From assembly GCA_021325025.1 (NCBI GenBank), contig JAJPHZ010000038.1, positions 62,001 to 126,000 of the forward strand: a stretch of 64,000 nt of DNA, written 5' to 3'. This document shows, in pieces, positions 38,884-49,534 of the stretch. Source of the stretch: Pseudomonadota bacterium (GTDB lineage Bacteria; Desulfobacterota; Binatia; Binatales; Binataceae). Within the stretch, counting starts at the first letter, position 1, and every line of letters starts with the position of its first letter. A program made the translations under genes and the position numbers. Below the pieces are notes generated by a model. The model ran no database searches, was not told the origin of the DNA, and saw only the letters and a program-made list of their open reading frames with translations.

Positions 38884-39645
38884 TCAACTGTCCGCGATTA
38901 CCGGGTTGCGCAGGCAGCCGATTCCTTCGATCTCCACTTCGACCACGTCGCCCGCCCGCAGCGGCCCGACACCGGGCGCGCCGGTGGAAATGACGTCGCC
39001 GGGCAGCAGCGTCATGATGTGCGAGATCCAACTGACCAGCAAATCCGGCGCGTAGAGCAGGTCGTCGGTGCGCGCCTTGACGCGCACTTCGCCATTGACG
39101 CGGCATTCGGTGTCGAGGTTGTTGGGATCGACGTCGGTGGCGACCACCGGACCAAATGGGGCGAAAGTGTCAAAGGCCTTGGCATGAAACATCATCGGCG
39201 TCCCCATTGTCTTGCGCAGTTCGCCCGCGGTCACGTCGTTCACGCAGGTGTAGCCCAGGATATGAGCGGCGGCCTCCTCGCGCCTGACGCGCCGGGCCAG
39301 GCGCCCGATGACGATGCCGATTTCACCCTCATGGTTGAGGTAGTCAAGCTCGGGCGGGAAGATGATCGGATCGCCCGGATTGTTAACCGCGGTCGAGGGC
39401 TTGAAGAACAGCGTCGGCCGTTCCGGCGGCGCTGCCTTGCCCAATACGCGCCGGCGCCCAGGGCCGATTGCAATCACCTTGCTGGCAGCGGTCGGACTGA
39501 GCAGCTTGACCGACCCGAGCGCAATCGGCCCGGCACCGGCGACGGGTTTGAGGGCGTGCAGTTCACCTTCCAACGGCTGGATCTGGTCGCCCTGCAGCGA
39601 CCCGTATTGCACGCGGTCGGCCTGGGCGAAGCGTACCAACTTCAT
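38884..39645 (-). CDS. Fumarylacetoacetate hydrolase-family protein
   Basis: The 253-residue protein has an N-terminal FAH cap segment and a C-terminal FAH domain. Metal ligands are visible in LNHEGEIGIVIG (two Glu) and TCVNDVTA (Asp), followed by TGAPGVGPL near the end. Members include fumarylpyruvate hydrolases, oxaloacetate decarboxylases and 2-hydroxyhepta-2,4-diene-1,7-dioate isomerases. It is the first gene of the cluster; GAGGAG lies just upstream of the ATG. Confidence 0.9.
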   Translation of the reverse strand: MKLVRFAQADRVQYGSLQGDQIQPLEGELHALKPVAGAGPIALGSVKLLSPTAASKVIAIGPGRRRVLGKAAPPERPTLFFKPSTAVNNPGDPIIFPPELDYLNHEGEIGIVIGRLARRVRREEAAAHILGYTCVNDVTAGELRKTMGTPMMFHAKAFDTFAPFGPVVATDVDPNNLDTECRVNGEVRVKARTDDLLYAPDLLVSWISHIMTLLPGDVISTGAPGVGPLRAGDVVEVEIEGIGCLRNPVIADS

Positions 39646-39989
39646 TCTGTAACTCCTCTCGCCAGGAAAATGCCGCTATGCCGCTCCCGATTGCTGAACA
39701 CTGCCTTTCACCTGCAAGACATGCGCGGTCTGAGAAAGTTAGAGCACCGCAGCAGTAATGTCCACCTTGGCGATCGCAAGTTCAAAGTCGGGCGCGCGCG
39801 GTTGTCCCGGCTGGGGCCAGCCCTGGGTGCCCGAAGGAACCATCCTAAAGCTGCAACCGCCCACGGAAAACGGGCGCGGGGTTTGATAGTCGCCCCAACG
39901 AGCGCCGCATCGGGCTTGCACAGCCGCAGAAAATGGGCATGCCCAATGCTATCATTTAGCTGTGGAAATCTCGGCAAGGAGGCAGTCCG
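39646..39989. other. Intergenic region between FAH gene and small secreted protein
   Basis: The region holds the divergent promoters of the minus-strand catabolic cluster and the plus-strand small secreted protein. A possible minus-strand 60-codon frame (39739-39921, GTG start) encodes a protein-like but unrecognised sequence (SFRMVPSGTQGWPQPGQP); I treat it as unproven. The -10-like TATCAT at 39950-39955 and AAGGAGG at 39976-39982 serve the plus-strand gene. Confidence 0.5.
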
Positions 39990-40280
39990 ATGAAAGTGTC
40001 TGCGGGCATGTCTCTGGTGGCTCTGCTCGGGTTGGCCGCTGTGGCCTTCGCGGGGCCGGTCGGTGTCCAAAGGCAGCCGGTGGAAAACCGTGCGGCACTC
40101 GCTCAGCTTCAGAGCGCCAGGGCGCAGCTGGCCGAAAAGGCCCTAAACCCGACCGTGAAGGGGCCTTTGCGGTTTTGCTACATGAATCAACAGGAAAGGA
40201 TCGATAACCTGATCGATCGCCTGCAGAGCGGGCAGCGGGTGAGCCGCGGCGAAATCAGCCGCGCGCTGGGAAGCTGCTGA
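39990..40280 (+). CDS. Small secreted protein
   Basis: The 96-residue protein has a signal peptide (MSLVALLGLAAVAFA, cleavage near FAG). The mature part is ~75 residues with a helical, charged C-terminus (QQERIDNLIDRLQSGQRVSRGEI). It has two cysteines, one of them the last residue. A perfect AAGGAGG seven bases upstream of ATG supports expression. Function unknown. The last 26 bases overlap the convergent desaturase gene. Confidence 0.7.
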   Translation: MKVSAGMSLVALLGLAAVAFAGPVGVQRQPVENRAALAQLQSARAQLAEKALNPTVKGPLRFCYMNQQERIDNLIDRLQSGQRVSRGEISRALGSC

Positions 40281-41184
40281 ACCGCTTAAGCGGCAGATCG
40301 GGCCCGGAGCGATCGCCTGACGGGCGGACTTGATGCCGCACGTCGCTGACCAACCCTATCCTTTCCAGTATGCAGATCACCGCGTAGCCAACGTCCGGCT
40401 GGCACCATCCCTGTCCAAGGCGCGCCAGCGCCGGACGCGCGTGATGGTTACGATGCCAGTTCTCGCCCTGGAACAGGTGCATGAAGCCCAGCCAGGTCAC
40501 GTTGCGGCTGGAATCCTGGCCGCGCGGCACGCCCGGCTCGCTGTGGCATACGCTGTTGACAAAGCACTGCGCATGCAGCGCGAACACCAGCCGGATCGCC
40601 CCCAGCCAGAAAAACGCGGCGGCCCCGAAATACAGACCGCCGAAATACGACATGATCAGGATCGGCGGCTGCAAAAACCGCCATACGCCGTAGGCCGGAC
40701 GATTGAGGTCGGGACAGACCCGCTCGATCGAGGGCGGTTCGGACTGCCATAGCCATCGCAGGTGCGCCCACCAGAATCCATGCCACGCCGGACTTGAGAC
40801 GTCCTGCGCAGTATCGGCGTAGGCATGATGGATTCGATGGCTGGCGACCCAGGTAGTGGGGGAGCCCGAGCCGTTAAAGATGGCAAAGAAGGTCAGCACC
40901 GCACCGGTGAGCGGATTCAGCCGCAGAGCGCGATGGGCCAGAGCGCGATGGTAGCAGACCGTGGTGCCGAGGCCGCCCATCCAGGCCAGCGCCAGCGCCC
41001 CCAGCAAAATCCGCCAGCCGGGCAACGGATATAGCAGCAGTCCGGCTGCGGCGGTTGCATGGATGAGGATGACCCACGGCAGGACCATAACATCCTGTCG
41101 GGTTGTGCGCCACCAAGGCCAGGCCGCTCCCCGCGACGATCGTTCGGAGCTCGCAAGCTCCTGTGCAGGCACAGACAGAAGCAC
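40255..41184 (-). CDS. Membrane fatty-acid (acyl-CoA) desaturase
   Basis: The ~309-residue integral membrane di-iron enzyme shows all three His boxes of delta-9-type desaturases: HRALAH, HRIHH and HRNHH. Hydrophobic stretches sit between them. It introduces a double bond into saturated acyl chains, adjusting membrane fluidity. The start is uncertain: GTG at 41184, or an ATG at about 41088 (MVLPWVILIH) with AGGA close upstream. Confidence 0.88.
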   Translation of the reverse strand: MLLSVPAQELASSERSSRGAAWPWWRTTRQDVMVLPWVILIHATAAAGLLLYPLPGWRILLGALALAWMGGLGTTVCYHRALAHRALRLNPLTGAVLTFFAIFNGSGSPTTWVASHRIHHAYADTAQDVSSPAWHGFWWAHLRWLWQSEPPSIERVCPDLNRPAYGVWRFLQPPILIMSYFGGLYFGAAAFFWLGAIRLVFALHAQCFVNSVCHSEPGVPRGQDSSRNVTWLGFMHLFQGENWHRNHHARPALARLGQGWCQPDVGYAVICILERIGLVSDVRHQVRPSGDRSGPDLPLKRFSSFPARG

Positions 41185-41384
41185 TCCATTTTTCAGAGCC
41201 AGTGGATTCAGGTCGGGCGGTCAAGCCAAACGAAAGGTTCTGAGGGTTAAGTCGTTCAGTCGCGTGAATCCGCGCGCTTGAGCCAACGCTTTGGCTCGCG
41301 CGACACTATATGGGAGCACAATACGGACTATCAAGAGCCGGCGATAAATTCACGACCGAAGCATCGATACCGGACTGCCGCACG

Positions 41385-41669
41385 TTAACGGCCGCCCGCG
41401 GCGCGGCTTCGCGCCTTTCCGTTTCGGCTGGCGGGATCGGGTTCCAGGCGGATCTTCTGTCCTTTAAGCTCGCTATTGTTGAGCAGGCTGAACGCCACCG
41501 CCACATCGCAACTCTGCGCCATCTCCACCACTCCGAATCCGCGGCAGACGCCCGAGGCCCGGTCGGTGACCGCCAGCGCCGCTACGACTTCTCCGGCACG
41601 CGCAAAATGCTCGGCCAGGTCGCTGCTGGTCACCGAACTTGCAAGATTGCCAACGTATACTTTGGGCAT
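41385..41669 (-). CDS. RRM-type RNA-binding protein
   Basis: The 94-residue single RNA-recognition-motif protein has RNP2 (VYVGNL) and RNP1 (CRGFGVVEM) in place, then a short basic tail rich in Arg and Gly. Similar small glycine-tailed RRM proteins in bacteria are often cold- or stress-induced. RNP1 is less aromatic than usual (RGFGVV rather than RGFGFV), so one stacking position is altered. It is monocistronic, with ~200 and ~160 bases of non-coding sequence on either side. Confidence 0.9.
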   Translation of the reverse strand: MPKVYVGNLASSVTSSDLAEHFARAGEVVAALAVTDRASGVCRGFGVVEMAQSCDVAVAFSLLNNSELKGQKIRLEPDPASRNGKARSRAAGGR

Positions 41670-41831
41670 GAAACGAACTTCTCCGTTTGCTTCATCGGAC
41701 GCGCCCGGCAGATCGCAAGTCGTTCACAATGGGGGTCGATCCGAATGGCGAGCTCCTCCATTGTATTGGGCAATTGCGGTGGCCGCAACCGCCCCGCCAG
41801 CCGCGCCCTTGAGGGTTAAGGCCGCGCGCAA

Positions 41832-42569
41832 TCACGGCTCGAAGCGGCGAATGCCTTCGATTTGCTTTTGCGGCACCTGTCCCTTCCTGAGTACCTGCTC
41901 GGTCAGCGCGCGGCCCTCCTCGGGCCGAAGGATGCGCAGCTCGCCCTCATAGGCCATCGAGGCAAACGGGACGTCCAGTCCGGGCCGGTAGAAGTCGACA
42001 TACTTCAGGCAGTTGATGGTATTCTTGCTGGTCAAGGCCAGGTGGAGCTCTTCCTTGTGAACGAGCGGCGGACGGAAGGCGGTCTCCAGCCCGTTGAGTT
42101 TGACCGTGATGGTCTTCGGATTGAGCACCTCGGCCCTGACATCGACGATTTGCGAGGAACGCTCGGCAAACGCCGTCGTCTGCATGAAAACGGTGCCGCT
42201 GTTTTCACCAAAGGCCAGGCCGACGATCGAGTCGGCCGAGGGCGGCGCCTCCATGCCTGCAACCCGCAGCAGACGCAGATGTCCGCCCCATTCGCCCACG
42301 AAGTCGCGGCTGGCGCGCGGAATTACCAGCACGTTCTGACCGGGCTTGGACAGCGGGGAAGGGACCTTGGGCAGGGTTTTGGTCTGGCTGCCGGCAGTCG
42401 GCGGAAGCTCCAGGGTACTGCCGCTCTGATGCTGGATCTGCTGGGCCCGCACGCTGCAGGGGATCGCGATTACCAACGTTAGGGCGAGCAGGACGCAGCG
42501 CCGCCTTGGGCGCTGAGCAACGGCCGGCGCGGGACTGGTTTCAGCACGGCATTCTTGTATGATCGCCAT
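41832..42569 (-). CDS. Exported protein of unknown function
   Basis: A ~245-residue protein with an N-terminal signal (RRRCVLLALTLVIAIPCSVRAQQ). The mature region has a Pro/Ser-rich linker, then a beta-rich domain (GEWGGHLRLLRVAG, SSQIVDVRAEVLNPKTITVKL). I do not recognise the family. ATG at 42569 is used; ATG at 42581 is equally possible, and neither has a good ribosome site. It is divergent from icd, with 146 bases between the two starts. Confidence 0.65.
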   Translation of the reverse strand: MAIIQECRAETSPAPAVAQRPRRRCVLLALTLVIAIPCSVRAQQIQHQSGSTLELPPTAGSQTKTLPKVPSPLSKPGQNVLVIPRASRDFVGEWGGHLRLLRVAGMEAPPSADSIVGLAFGENSGTVFMQTTAFAERSSQIVDVRAEVLNPKTITVKLNGLETAFRPPLVHKEELHLALTSKNTINCLKYVDFYRPGLDVPFASMAYEGELRILRPEEGRALTEQVLRKGQVPQKQIEGIRRFEP

Positions 42570-42715
42570 AACTGGTGTCATTGAAGATAGCGCGCAGCAG
42601 GGCGGTAAAGCCACGCACCCCCGCCTGTCGGGCGCATCAGGGTTCGGCAACCAAAACCGCCGCGGAGGCCAACCGCAGGCAGGGCGAAGGAAATAAGGAG
42701 CGAGCATTCGAAGCG

Positions 42716-43963
<1,248 letters not shown>

Positions 43964-43974
43964 AGCCAAGGGCC

Positions 43975-44003
43975 GGCGGCGGTCCGTGAACCGGGCCGCC
44001 GCC
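43975..44003 (+). terminator. GC-rich hairpin after icd
   Basis: GGCGGCGGTCC at 43975-43985 pairs with 43993-44003 (one G-U pair) around a 7-base loop, 12 bases after the icd stop. No T tract follows, so it could be a weak terminator, a pause site or an mRNA 3'-end stabiliser. Confidence 0.45.
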
Positions 44004-44132
44004 CGTCCGACCTTGTCCTGCCGAGCTGGAGAGATGGGCAGCGCCGAAACGCCCGGAGAGGTTGCTCGCTCGGCGCGCCGGCCACGGTGCGATTAGTAAT
44101 TCCTTCAGCCGCAGGTCGCCGAGTGCACGTCG

Positions 44133-44801
44133 ATGATCTGGCGAATCGCAATCCGGTGGTGCGCGTTGCTCTTCGCGGCCACAGCCCTTCACAGCAATCC
44201 TGCCCTGGCCGGCGATTCCTCCCGCCCGGCGGCGTCGCCGGGGGATTTGCACATCCGCTTCACCGCGCTCCGCCCGCCGACGCCGCAATGCCTGCAGCGT
44301 GCGCAGCAACTGCTCGATACGCTGCGCAAGGATTTGGAGAAATACAAGGACTACAAAGCGGCGGAGGCGGCCGGATACAGCGGCTATTACACGGACAGCA
44401 GGCTGCCGATGTACCATTTCGCCAGCAAATGGCGCGCCTTCAAGGAACTGGTCCGCTTCGATGCGGCGCAACCCACCGCCTTGCTCTACAAAAAGACCGC
44501 TGACGGCTACCAACTGATTGGCGTAATGTACTACGCGCCGGGCAGGTATTCGGAGGACCAGCTGGACCGGCGCGTGCCGCTGTGTGCCGCCCGATGGCAT
44601 CGGCAGGTCAACGTCTGCCTGCCGCCCGGCGGCGCCGAAGACAGCAGCGACCCCCGCTTCGGCTCCGACGGCACGATTGCAACGCAGGCCGAATGCCAAC
44701 AGGCGGGCGGAAGCTGGAATCCGGAGATCCACGGCTGGATGGTCGAGGTCTATCCGTTCGAATCCGACCCGAAAAAAATCTGGGCCTACCGCCCGGGGTG
44801 A
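44133..44801 (+). CDS. Exported protein of unknown function between icd and mdh
   Basis: The 222-residue protein has a signal peptide (WCALLFAATALHSNPALAG). The mature sequence has TPQCLQRAQQLLDTLRKDLEKYKDYKAAEAAGY (a helical segment, split only here for length), then YHFASKWRAFKELVRFD and LLYKKTADGYQLIGVMYYAPG. I do not recognise a named domain. GWMVEVYPFE near the end looks conserved-like. It lies 170 bases after icd and 305 before mdh, so it is probably an independent unit. Its presence in a TCA block is not explained. Confidence 0.7.
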   Translation: MIWRIAIRWCALLFAATALHSNPALAGDSSRPAASPGDLHIRFTALRPPTPQCLQRAQQLLDTLRKDLEKYKDYKAAEAAGYSGYYTDSRLPMYHFASKWRAFKELVRFDAAQPTALLYKKTADGYQLIGVMYYAPGRYSEDQLDRRVPLCAARWHRQVNVCLPPGGAEDSSDPRFGSDGTIATQAECQQAGGSWNPEIHGWMVEVYPFESDPKKIWAYRPG

Positions 44802-45106
44802 GACCTGACCCCCGGCCCCTTGGGGACGAAAAGGGGAGAGCTGTCGTCGCTACTGCGCGCAGTAGTTGTGAAAGCACTCATGTGGGCGATCGTCGCGCTT
44901 CCCTTCGAGGGAGGAAGACAGGGGTTAGGTCGGTTTGACCCAAGCGCTGATTCTGCGAAAATGAGCGGCGACCCGTGTTCGCAGCGGCGCTCATTCCAAC
45001 GCGAAGCGGTACGGCTCTTTCCTGACGTTGGTGTAAGTTGTACTGACTAACAGACGGCCGGATATAAGCGCCGCTTAATCAAGGCCGATTTCCAACGAGG
45101 CTATGT
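44802..45106. other. Intergenic region upstream of mdh
   Basis: No gene is supportable in this stretch. The first 40 bases can form a weak CCCC...GGGG hairpin. The last 70 bases hold a plausible promoter and ribosome site for the mdh-sucC-sucD-ndk operon. Confidence 0.5.
45038..45068 (+). promoter_or_regulatory. Possible sigma70-like promoter for mdh-sucCD-ndk
   Basis: TTGTAC at 45038-45043 and TATAAG at 45063-45068 are separated by 19 bases, at the long end for sigma70. The ribosome site CGAGG precedes the mdh ATG by about 7 bases. Assigned by eye only. Confidence 0.4.
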
Positions 45107-46048
45107 ATGACGCGCAAAAAAATTGCATTCATCGGCGCCGGCAACGTCGGTGCCACCTGCGCCCATCTGTGCTTCCTGCGCGGGCTGGGCGATATCGTGC
45201 TGTTTGACATTATCGACGGTCTGCCGCAGGGCAAGGCGCTGGATATGCTGGAATCGGCTCCCGTGATGGGGGTGGACGTCAAGGTCACCGGCACGCTGGA
45301 ATATGGCGAAATCGAGGGCGCCGATTGCTGCGTGGTCACCTCAGGATCGCCGCGCAAGCCCGGGATGAGCCGCGACGACCTGCTCAAGATCAATGCCGGC
45401 GTGATGAACCAGGTCGGCGAGGCGATCCGCAACTACGCGCCCGACGCGTTTGTCATTGTCGTCACCAATCCGCTCGACGCGATGGTAACCCAGATGAAGC
45501 GCGTCACCGGCTTCCCCAGGCATCAGGTGGTCGGACAGGCGGGCGTGCTGGATTCCGCCCGCTACCGCACCTTCATCGCGCAGGAGCTCAAGGTGTCGGT
45601 CGAAAGCGTGCAGGCGATGGTGCTGGGCGGACACGGCGACGACATGGTGCCGGTGCGCAGCTACACCACGGTGGGCGGCGTGCCGGTGGAAAAGCTGATT
45701 AACCCCAGGCGCCTTGACGAGATCGAAAAGCGCACCCGCGACGGCGGCGCTGAAATCGTCAACCTGATGAAGACTTCTTCCTATTACGCGGCGGGCTCGG
45801 CGGTCTACCGCATGGTGGAGGCCTTCATTTTGGACCGCAAGGAGATCCTGCCGGCGGCCGCCTACCTCGACGGCGAGTACGGCGTCACGGGCCTGTATGC
45901 CGGCGTGCCGGTGGTCATTGGCGGCGGCGGCGTTGAGAAGATCGTGTCGATCGACCTGACCGAGGCGGAAAAGCAGGCCTTTGCCAGTTCGGTCAATCAC
46001 GTCCGCGAGCTGGTTGACGCGATGGACAAGGTGCTGGCCGGCAATTGA
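45107..46048 (+). CDS. mdh: NAD-dependent malate dehydrogenase (LDH-like)
   Basis: The 313-residue enzyme oxidises malate to oxaloacetate. The Rossmann motif is FIGAGNVGAT, with Asp in VLFDIIDG selecting NAD. Substrate arginines are in SGSPRKPGMSRDDLL, where Arg and Met of the loop mark malate rather than lactate specificity. The catalytic His is in GGHGDDMVP. It heads a likely operon with sucC 30 bases downstream. Confidence 0.96.
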   Translation: MTRKKIAFIGAGNVGATCAHLCFLRGLGDIVLFDIIDGLPQGKALDMLESAPVMGVDVKVTGTLEYGEIEGADCCVVTSGSPRKPGMSRDDLLKINAGVMNQVGEAIRNYAPDAFVIVVTNPLDAMVTQMKRVTGFPRHQVVGQAGVLDSARYRTFIAQELKVSVESVQAMVLGGHGDDMVPVRSYTTVGGVPVEKLINPRRLDEIEKRTRDGGAEIVNLMKTSSYYAAGSAVYRMVEAFILDRKEILPAAAYLDGEYGVTGLYAGVPVVIGGGGVEKIVSIDLTEAEKQAFASSVNHVRELVDAMDKVLAGN

Positions 46049-46077
46049 GCGCGGCCGATCGATTTAAGGCAGACTAA

Positions 46078-47247
46078 ATGAACATCCACGAGTTTCAGGC
46101 CAAACAGATCCTGGGGCGCTTCGGCGCGCCGGTCCCCAAGGGCCAGCCCGCCACGACCGCGGCCGAGATGGAGGCCGCGTTCAAGGCGTTGGGCCAGCCC
46201 AAAGCGGTGGCCAAGGTGCAGATTCATGCCGGCGGACGCGGCAAGGCGGGCGGCGTCAAGCTCGTTGCCAGCGCCGCCGAGGCGCGCCAGTTCGCCGAGC
46301 GTATGCTGAACAAGCCGCTGGTCACGCATCAGACCGGACCCCAGGGCCGGGTGGTGCGCAAGCTTTACCTCGAAGAGGCCAGCGAGGTGGCGCGCGAGCT
46401 GTACCTGGCGATGCTGGTCGATCGCAAGGCCGAGAGCCTGGCGGTGATCGCCAGCACCGAGGGCGGGATGGATATCGAGGAAGTCGCCGCCAAAACGCCC
46501 GAGAAAATCATCACCGAGCCTATCGATTTGACCGCCGGGATGGCGGCCTTCCAGGCGCGCAAGATCGCCTTCGCGCTGGGGCTGAAGGACAAGCAGGTCA
46601 ACCAGTTCGTCGGCCTGCTCAGCGCGATGTACCGCGCGTTCAACGAAACCGACGCGTCGCTGATCGAGATCAATCCGCTGGTGGTGACTGCGGCGGGCGC
46701 CGTGCTGTGCCTGGACGCCAAGATGTCGTTCGACGACAACGGCCTGTTCCGCCATCCGGATATCCGCGAGCTGCGCGACCCCAACGAGGAGGATCCCACC
46801 GAGACCGAGGCCGCCAAGTACGACCTCAGCTACGTGCATCTGGACGGCAACATCGGCTGCATGGTCAACGGCGCAGGGCTGGCGATGGCGACCATGGACA
46901 TCGTCAAGTATTACGGGGCCGAGCCGGCCAACTTTCTCGACGTCGGCGGCGGCGCCAACACCGAGAAGGTGGCGGCGGCCTTCCGCATCCTGCTCTCCGA
47001 CAGCCGCGTCAAGGCCGTGCTGATCAACATCTTCGGCGGCATCATGCGCTGCGACGTGCTGGCCGAGGGCGTGGTCGAGGCAGCCAAGCAGGTCAATCTC
47101 AAGGTGCCGCTGGTGGTGCGCATGGAAGGCACCAACGTCGAGCAGGGCAAGAAGATTCTGAAGGACTCCGGATTGGCGGTAATCGCCGCCGCCGACATGG
47201 CCGACGCCGCGCGGCGGGTGGTCGAAGCGATCGGGAAGCGGGGCTGA
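46078..47247 (+). CDS. sucC: Succinyl-CoA ligase beta subunit
   Basis: The 389-residue ATP-grasp subunit binds nucleotide and Mg for succinyl-CoA + NDP + Pi = succinate + CoA + NTP. It begins [28 protein letters not shown] and the C-terminal [15 protein letters not shown] are standard. Followed four bases later by sucD. Confidence 0.97.
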   Translation: MNIHEFQAKQILGRFGAPVPKGQPATTAAEMEAAFKALGQPKAVAKVQIHAGGRGKAGGVKLVASAAEARQFAERMLNKPLVTHQTGPQGRVVRKLYLEEASEVARELYLAMLVDRKAESLAVIASTEGGMDIEEVAAKTPEKIITEPIDLTAGMAAFQARKIAFALGLKDKQVNQFVGLLSAMYRAFNETDASLIEINPLVVTAAGAVLCLDAKMSFDDNGLFRHPDIRELRDPNEEDPTETEAAKYDLSYVHLDGNIGCMVNGAGLAMATMDIVKYYGAEPANFLDVGGGANTEKVAAAFRILLSDSRVKAVLINIFGGIMRCDVLAEGVVEAAKQVNLKVPLVVRMEGTNVEQGKKILKDSGLAVIAAADMADAARRVVEAIGKRG

Positions 47248-47251
47248 AGCG

Positions 47252-48130
47252 ATGAGTATTCTGGTCAACAAGGACACCCGGGTCGTGACCCAGGGAATCA
47301 CCGGCGCCACCGGCCAGCTCCATACGCGGGCCTGCCGGGAGTATGGCACCCAGATGGTGGCGGGGGTGGTGCCGGGCAAGGGCGGAACGGACTTCGAGGG
47401 CATCCCGATTTTCGACACCGTCGAGCAGGCACGAAAAGCTACTGGATGTAATGCGAGCGTGATCTACGTTCCGCCCCCGTTTGCCGCCGACGCGATCATG
47501 GAAGCCGCCGACGCCGGCGTCGAGCTGGTGGTGTGCATCACCGAGGGCATCCCGGTGCTCGACATGGTCAAGGTCAAGCGCTACCTGGCGGGCCGCAAGT
47601 CGCGGCTGATCGGGCCCAACTGTCCCGGCATCATCACGCCCGGCGAATGCAAAATCGGCATCATGCCCGGCTACATCCACAAGCCCGGCAAGGTCGGGGT
47701 AGTGTCGCGCTCGGGGACGCTTACCTACGAGGCGGTGTATCAACTGACGCAGTTGGGAATCGGGCAGTCCACCTGCATCGGCATCGGCGGCGACCCCATA
47801 ATCGGCACCGGGCATATCGACGCGCTCAAGCTGTTCAACGACGATCCGGGCACCGAAGCGGTGATCCTGATCGGCGAGATCGGCGGAACGGCGGAGGAAG
47901 AAGCCGCGGAGTACATCAAAAATAGCTTCAAAAAACCGGTAGTAGCATTTATCGCCGGGCAGACGGCGCCCAAGGGCCGCCGCATGGGTCACGCGGGCGC
48001 GATTATCTCGGGCGGGCGCGGCACCGCCGCGGACAAGATCGCGGCGCTCAAGGCGGCGGGAATCACGGTGGCGATGAGTCCGGCGGATTTGGGCTCGACC
48101 ATGAAGGCGGTGCTCGATGACCGCAAGTAG
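47252..48130 (+). CDS. sucD: Succinyl-CoA ligase alpha subunit
   Basis: The 292-residue subunit binds CoA ([11 protein letters not shown] region) and carries the phosphohistidine in [34 protein letters not shown] is the usual conserved core (shown split from neighbouring residues). It is paired with sucC in the usual way; its end nearly touches ndk. Confidence 0.97.
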   Translation: MSILVNKDTRVVTQGITGATGQLHTRACREYGTQMVAGVVPGKGGTDFEGIPIFDTVEQARKATGCNASVIYVPPPFAADAIMEAADAGVELVVCITEGIPVLDMVKVKRYLAGRKSRLIGPNCPGIITPGECKIGIMPGYIHKPGKVGVVSRSGTLTYEAVYQLTQLGIGQSTCIGIGGDPIIGTGHIDALKLFNDDPGTEAVILIGEIGGTAEEEAAEYIKNSFKKPVVAFIAGQTAPKGRRMGHAGAIISGGRGTAADKIAALKAAGITVAMSPADLGSTMKAVLDDRK

Positions 48131-48134
48131 CACG

Positions 48135-48551
48135 ATGGAACTGACATTGGCGATTCTCAAGCCTGATTCGGTCAGGCGCAATCTTATCGGTCAAATCCTG
48201 GCGCAGATCGAGGCGGCGGGCCTGCAAATCCGCGCGCTCAAGCGCCTGACCCTGACGCGCAGGCAGGCCGAGGCGTTTTACGACGTGCACAGGGAGCGGC
48301 CGTTTTTCGGCTCGCTGTGCGATTACATGACCTCCGGTCCGGTGGTGGTTGCGGCGCTGCAGGGCGAGCGCGCCATCGAACGGTGGCGCGAGCTGATGGG
48401 CGCCACCGACCCGGCCAAAGCGGCCGAGGGCACAATTCGCAAAAAGTTCGGCCAAAACATCGAACAGAACGCGGTCCACGGCTCCGACGCCACAGAAACC
48501 GCCGCCCGCGAGGTTGCGTTTTTCTTCAGCACGATGGAACTGGCGGGGTAG
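48135..48551 (+). CDS. ndk: Nucleoside diphosphate kinase
   Basis: The ~138-residue enzyme moves gamma-phosphate between nucleotides through a phosphohistidine in [12 protein letters not shown]. It begins [13 protein letters not shown], matching the family start, four bases after the sucD stop. An ATG at 48117 overlapping sucD would add six residues. Being last in mdh-sucC-sucD-ndk, it can redistribute the NTP made by succinyl-CoA ligase. Confidence 0.95.
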   Translation: MELTLAILKPDSVRRNLIGQILAQIEAAGLQIRALKRLTLTRRQAEAFYDVHRERPFFGSLCDYMTSGPVVVAALQGERAIERWRELMGATDPAKAAEGTIRKKFGQNIEQNAVHGSDATETAAREVAFFFSTMELAG

Positions 48552-48764
48552 CTGACTCTACACCTCCCCCATTTTGCGGCTGTCGAAGAATGTCGTGAGT
48601 GCGGTCTGCCGCTCCATCGCGCGGCCGCGGGGCGGCTGCGCCCAGCGTACTTACGTATCCAGGCAACTGCGGCGGCCCCGCGGTCGATGCGCTAGCGACT
48701 GCTGTGCGCACGCCGCCGGTCCGGCGCAGATATGCTTCACGCGGTCTGGTTGCGACCGCGAACG

Positions 48765-49469
48765 CTACGGCGCAGCCGCGCCGGCCAGGGCCGGCACACT
48801 GACGCCCAGGTCGGCCAGCGCCTGGACCACCGTGTCGCGCTGCGGGGCGTAGGGATTGGCCTTGAGAAAATCCTCGTAGGCGCTGATTGCGGCTTCGCGC
48901 TTGCCTTGCAGTTGCAGCACACGCGCGACCGCGACGCGCGCATTGTTGGCCTCGGGACCGTTGAGCGCGGCTGCCTGACGGTAGGCCTCTCCCGCTTTGC
49001 CGTACTCGCCGCTTTGCTCGTACACCACGCCCAAATCCATCAGCGCCAGCTCGCGAAAGGACTGCGGACCTTCGCCCTGCGTGTACTCCTCAAGCGCCTG
49101 GCGGGCGCGCGTCAGGTCGCCGGAGTTGAAGTAGGCCAGGCCCAGGTAATAGCGCGCCAGAGCGGCGGCCTTGCTGGAGGGATGCTGCGCGATGAGCGTC
49201 TGGAACTTCTGTTCGGCGGCCTTATAGTTTTTGGCGTTGAGCGCGGAAAAGCCCCCGTAGAACTGCTCGGCCGTCCGCCGCCTGACGCTGGCCACGTGCT
49301 GGTAGATGAGAAACAAGGCAAGGGCCACGGCCAGCACGGTGATGGCGCCGGTGATGACCTTGCTCAGGTGGTGCTCGATGAAGTCCTCGACCGAGTAGGC
49401 CACGGTCATGAACTCGTCGGGCTGCTTGAGATCCTTGCGGCGAATTTTGGAGCGATGCGTGCTAGCCAT
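48765..49469 (-). CDS. Membrane-anchored TPR protein, YfgM-like
   Basis: The ~234-residue protein has a short cytoplasmic N-terminus, one membrane segment (VITGAITVLAVALALFLIY, residues ~38-56) and a periplasmic array of TPR repeats (e.g. YYLGLAYFNSGDLTRARQAL). The architecture matches YfgM/TPR_21 proteins that associate with the Sec translocon or periplasmic chaperones. The ATG at 49469 lies directly after the T run of an intrinsic terminator and has no ribosome site; an ATG at 49409 (MTVAYSVEDF) is an alternative start. Confidence 0.82.
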   Translation of the reverse strand: MASTHRSKIRRKDLKQPDEFMTVAYSVEDFIEHHLSKVITGAITVLAVALALFLIYQHVASVRRRTAEQFYGGFSALNAKNYKAAEQKFQTLIAQHPSSKAAALARYYLGLAYFNSGDLTRARQALEEYTQGEGPQSFRELALMDLGVVYEQSGEYGKAGEAYRQAAALNGPEANNARVAVARVLQLQGKREAAISAYEDFLKANPYAPQRDTVVQALADLGVSVPALAGAAAP

Positions 49470-49504
49470 AAAAAAGCGGCTGCCCGCTCAGCCGCGGGCA
49501 GCCG
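49470..49504 (-). terminator. Intrinsic terminator abutting the next start codon
   Basis: Read on the minus strand, an 11-bp perfect stem (arms 49494-49504 and 49477-49487) with a 6-base loop is followed by six Ts at 49470-49475. The next triplet is the ATG of the TPR gene. It lies 31 bases after the stop of the bifunctional-nuclease-family gene. Confidence 0.88.
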
Positions 49505-49534
49505 GCCTGGGATGCAACAGCGGCGGTGCGGCCG

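Noticed and set aside
45997-47418. 473-codon minus-strand frame opposite sucC
   Set aside because: Antisense to an unmistakable succinyl-CoA ligase subunit; no conserved motif.
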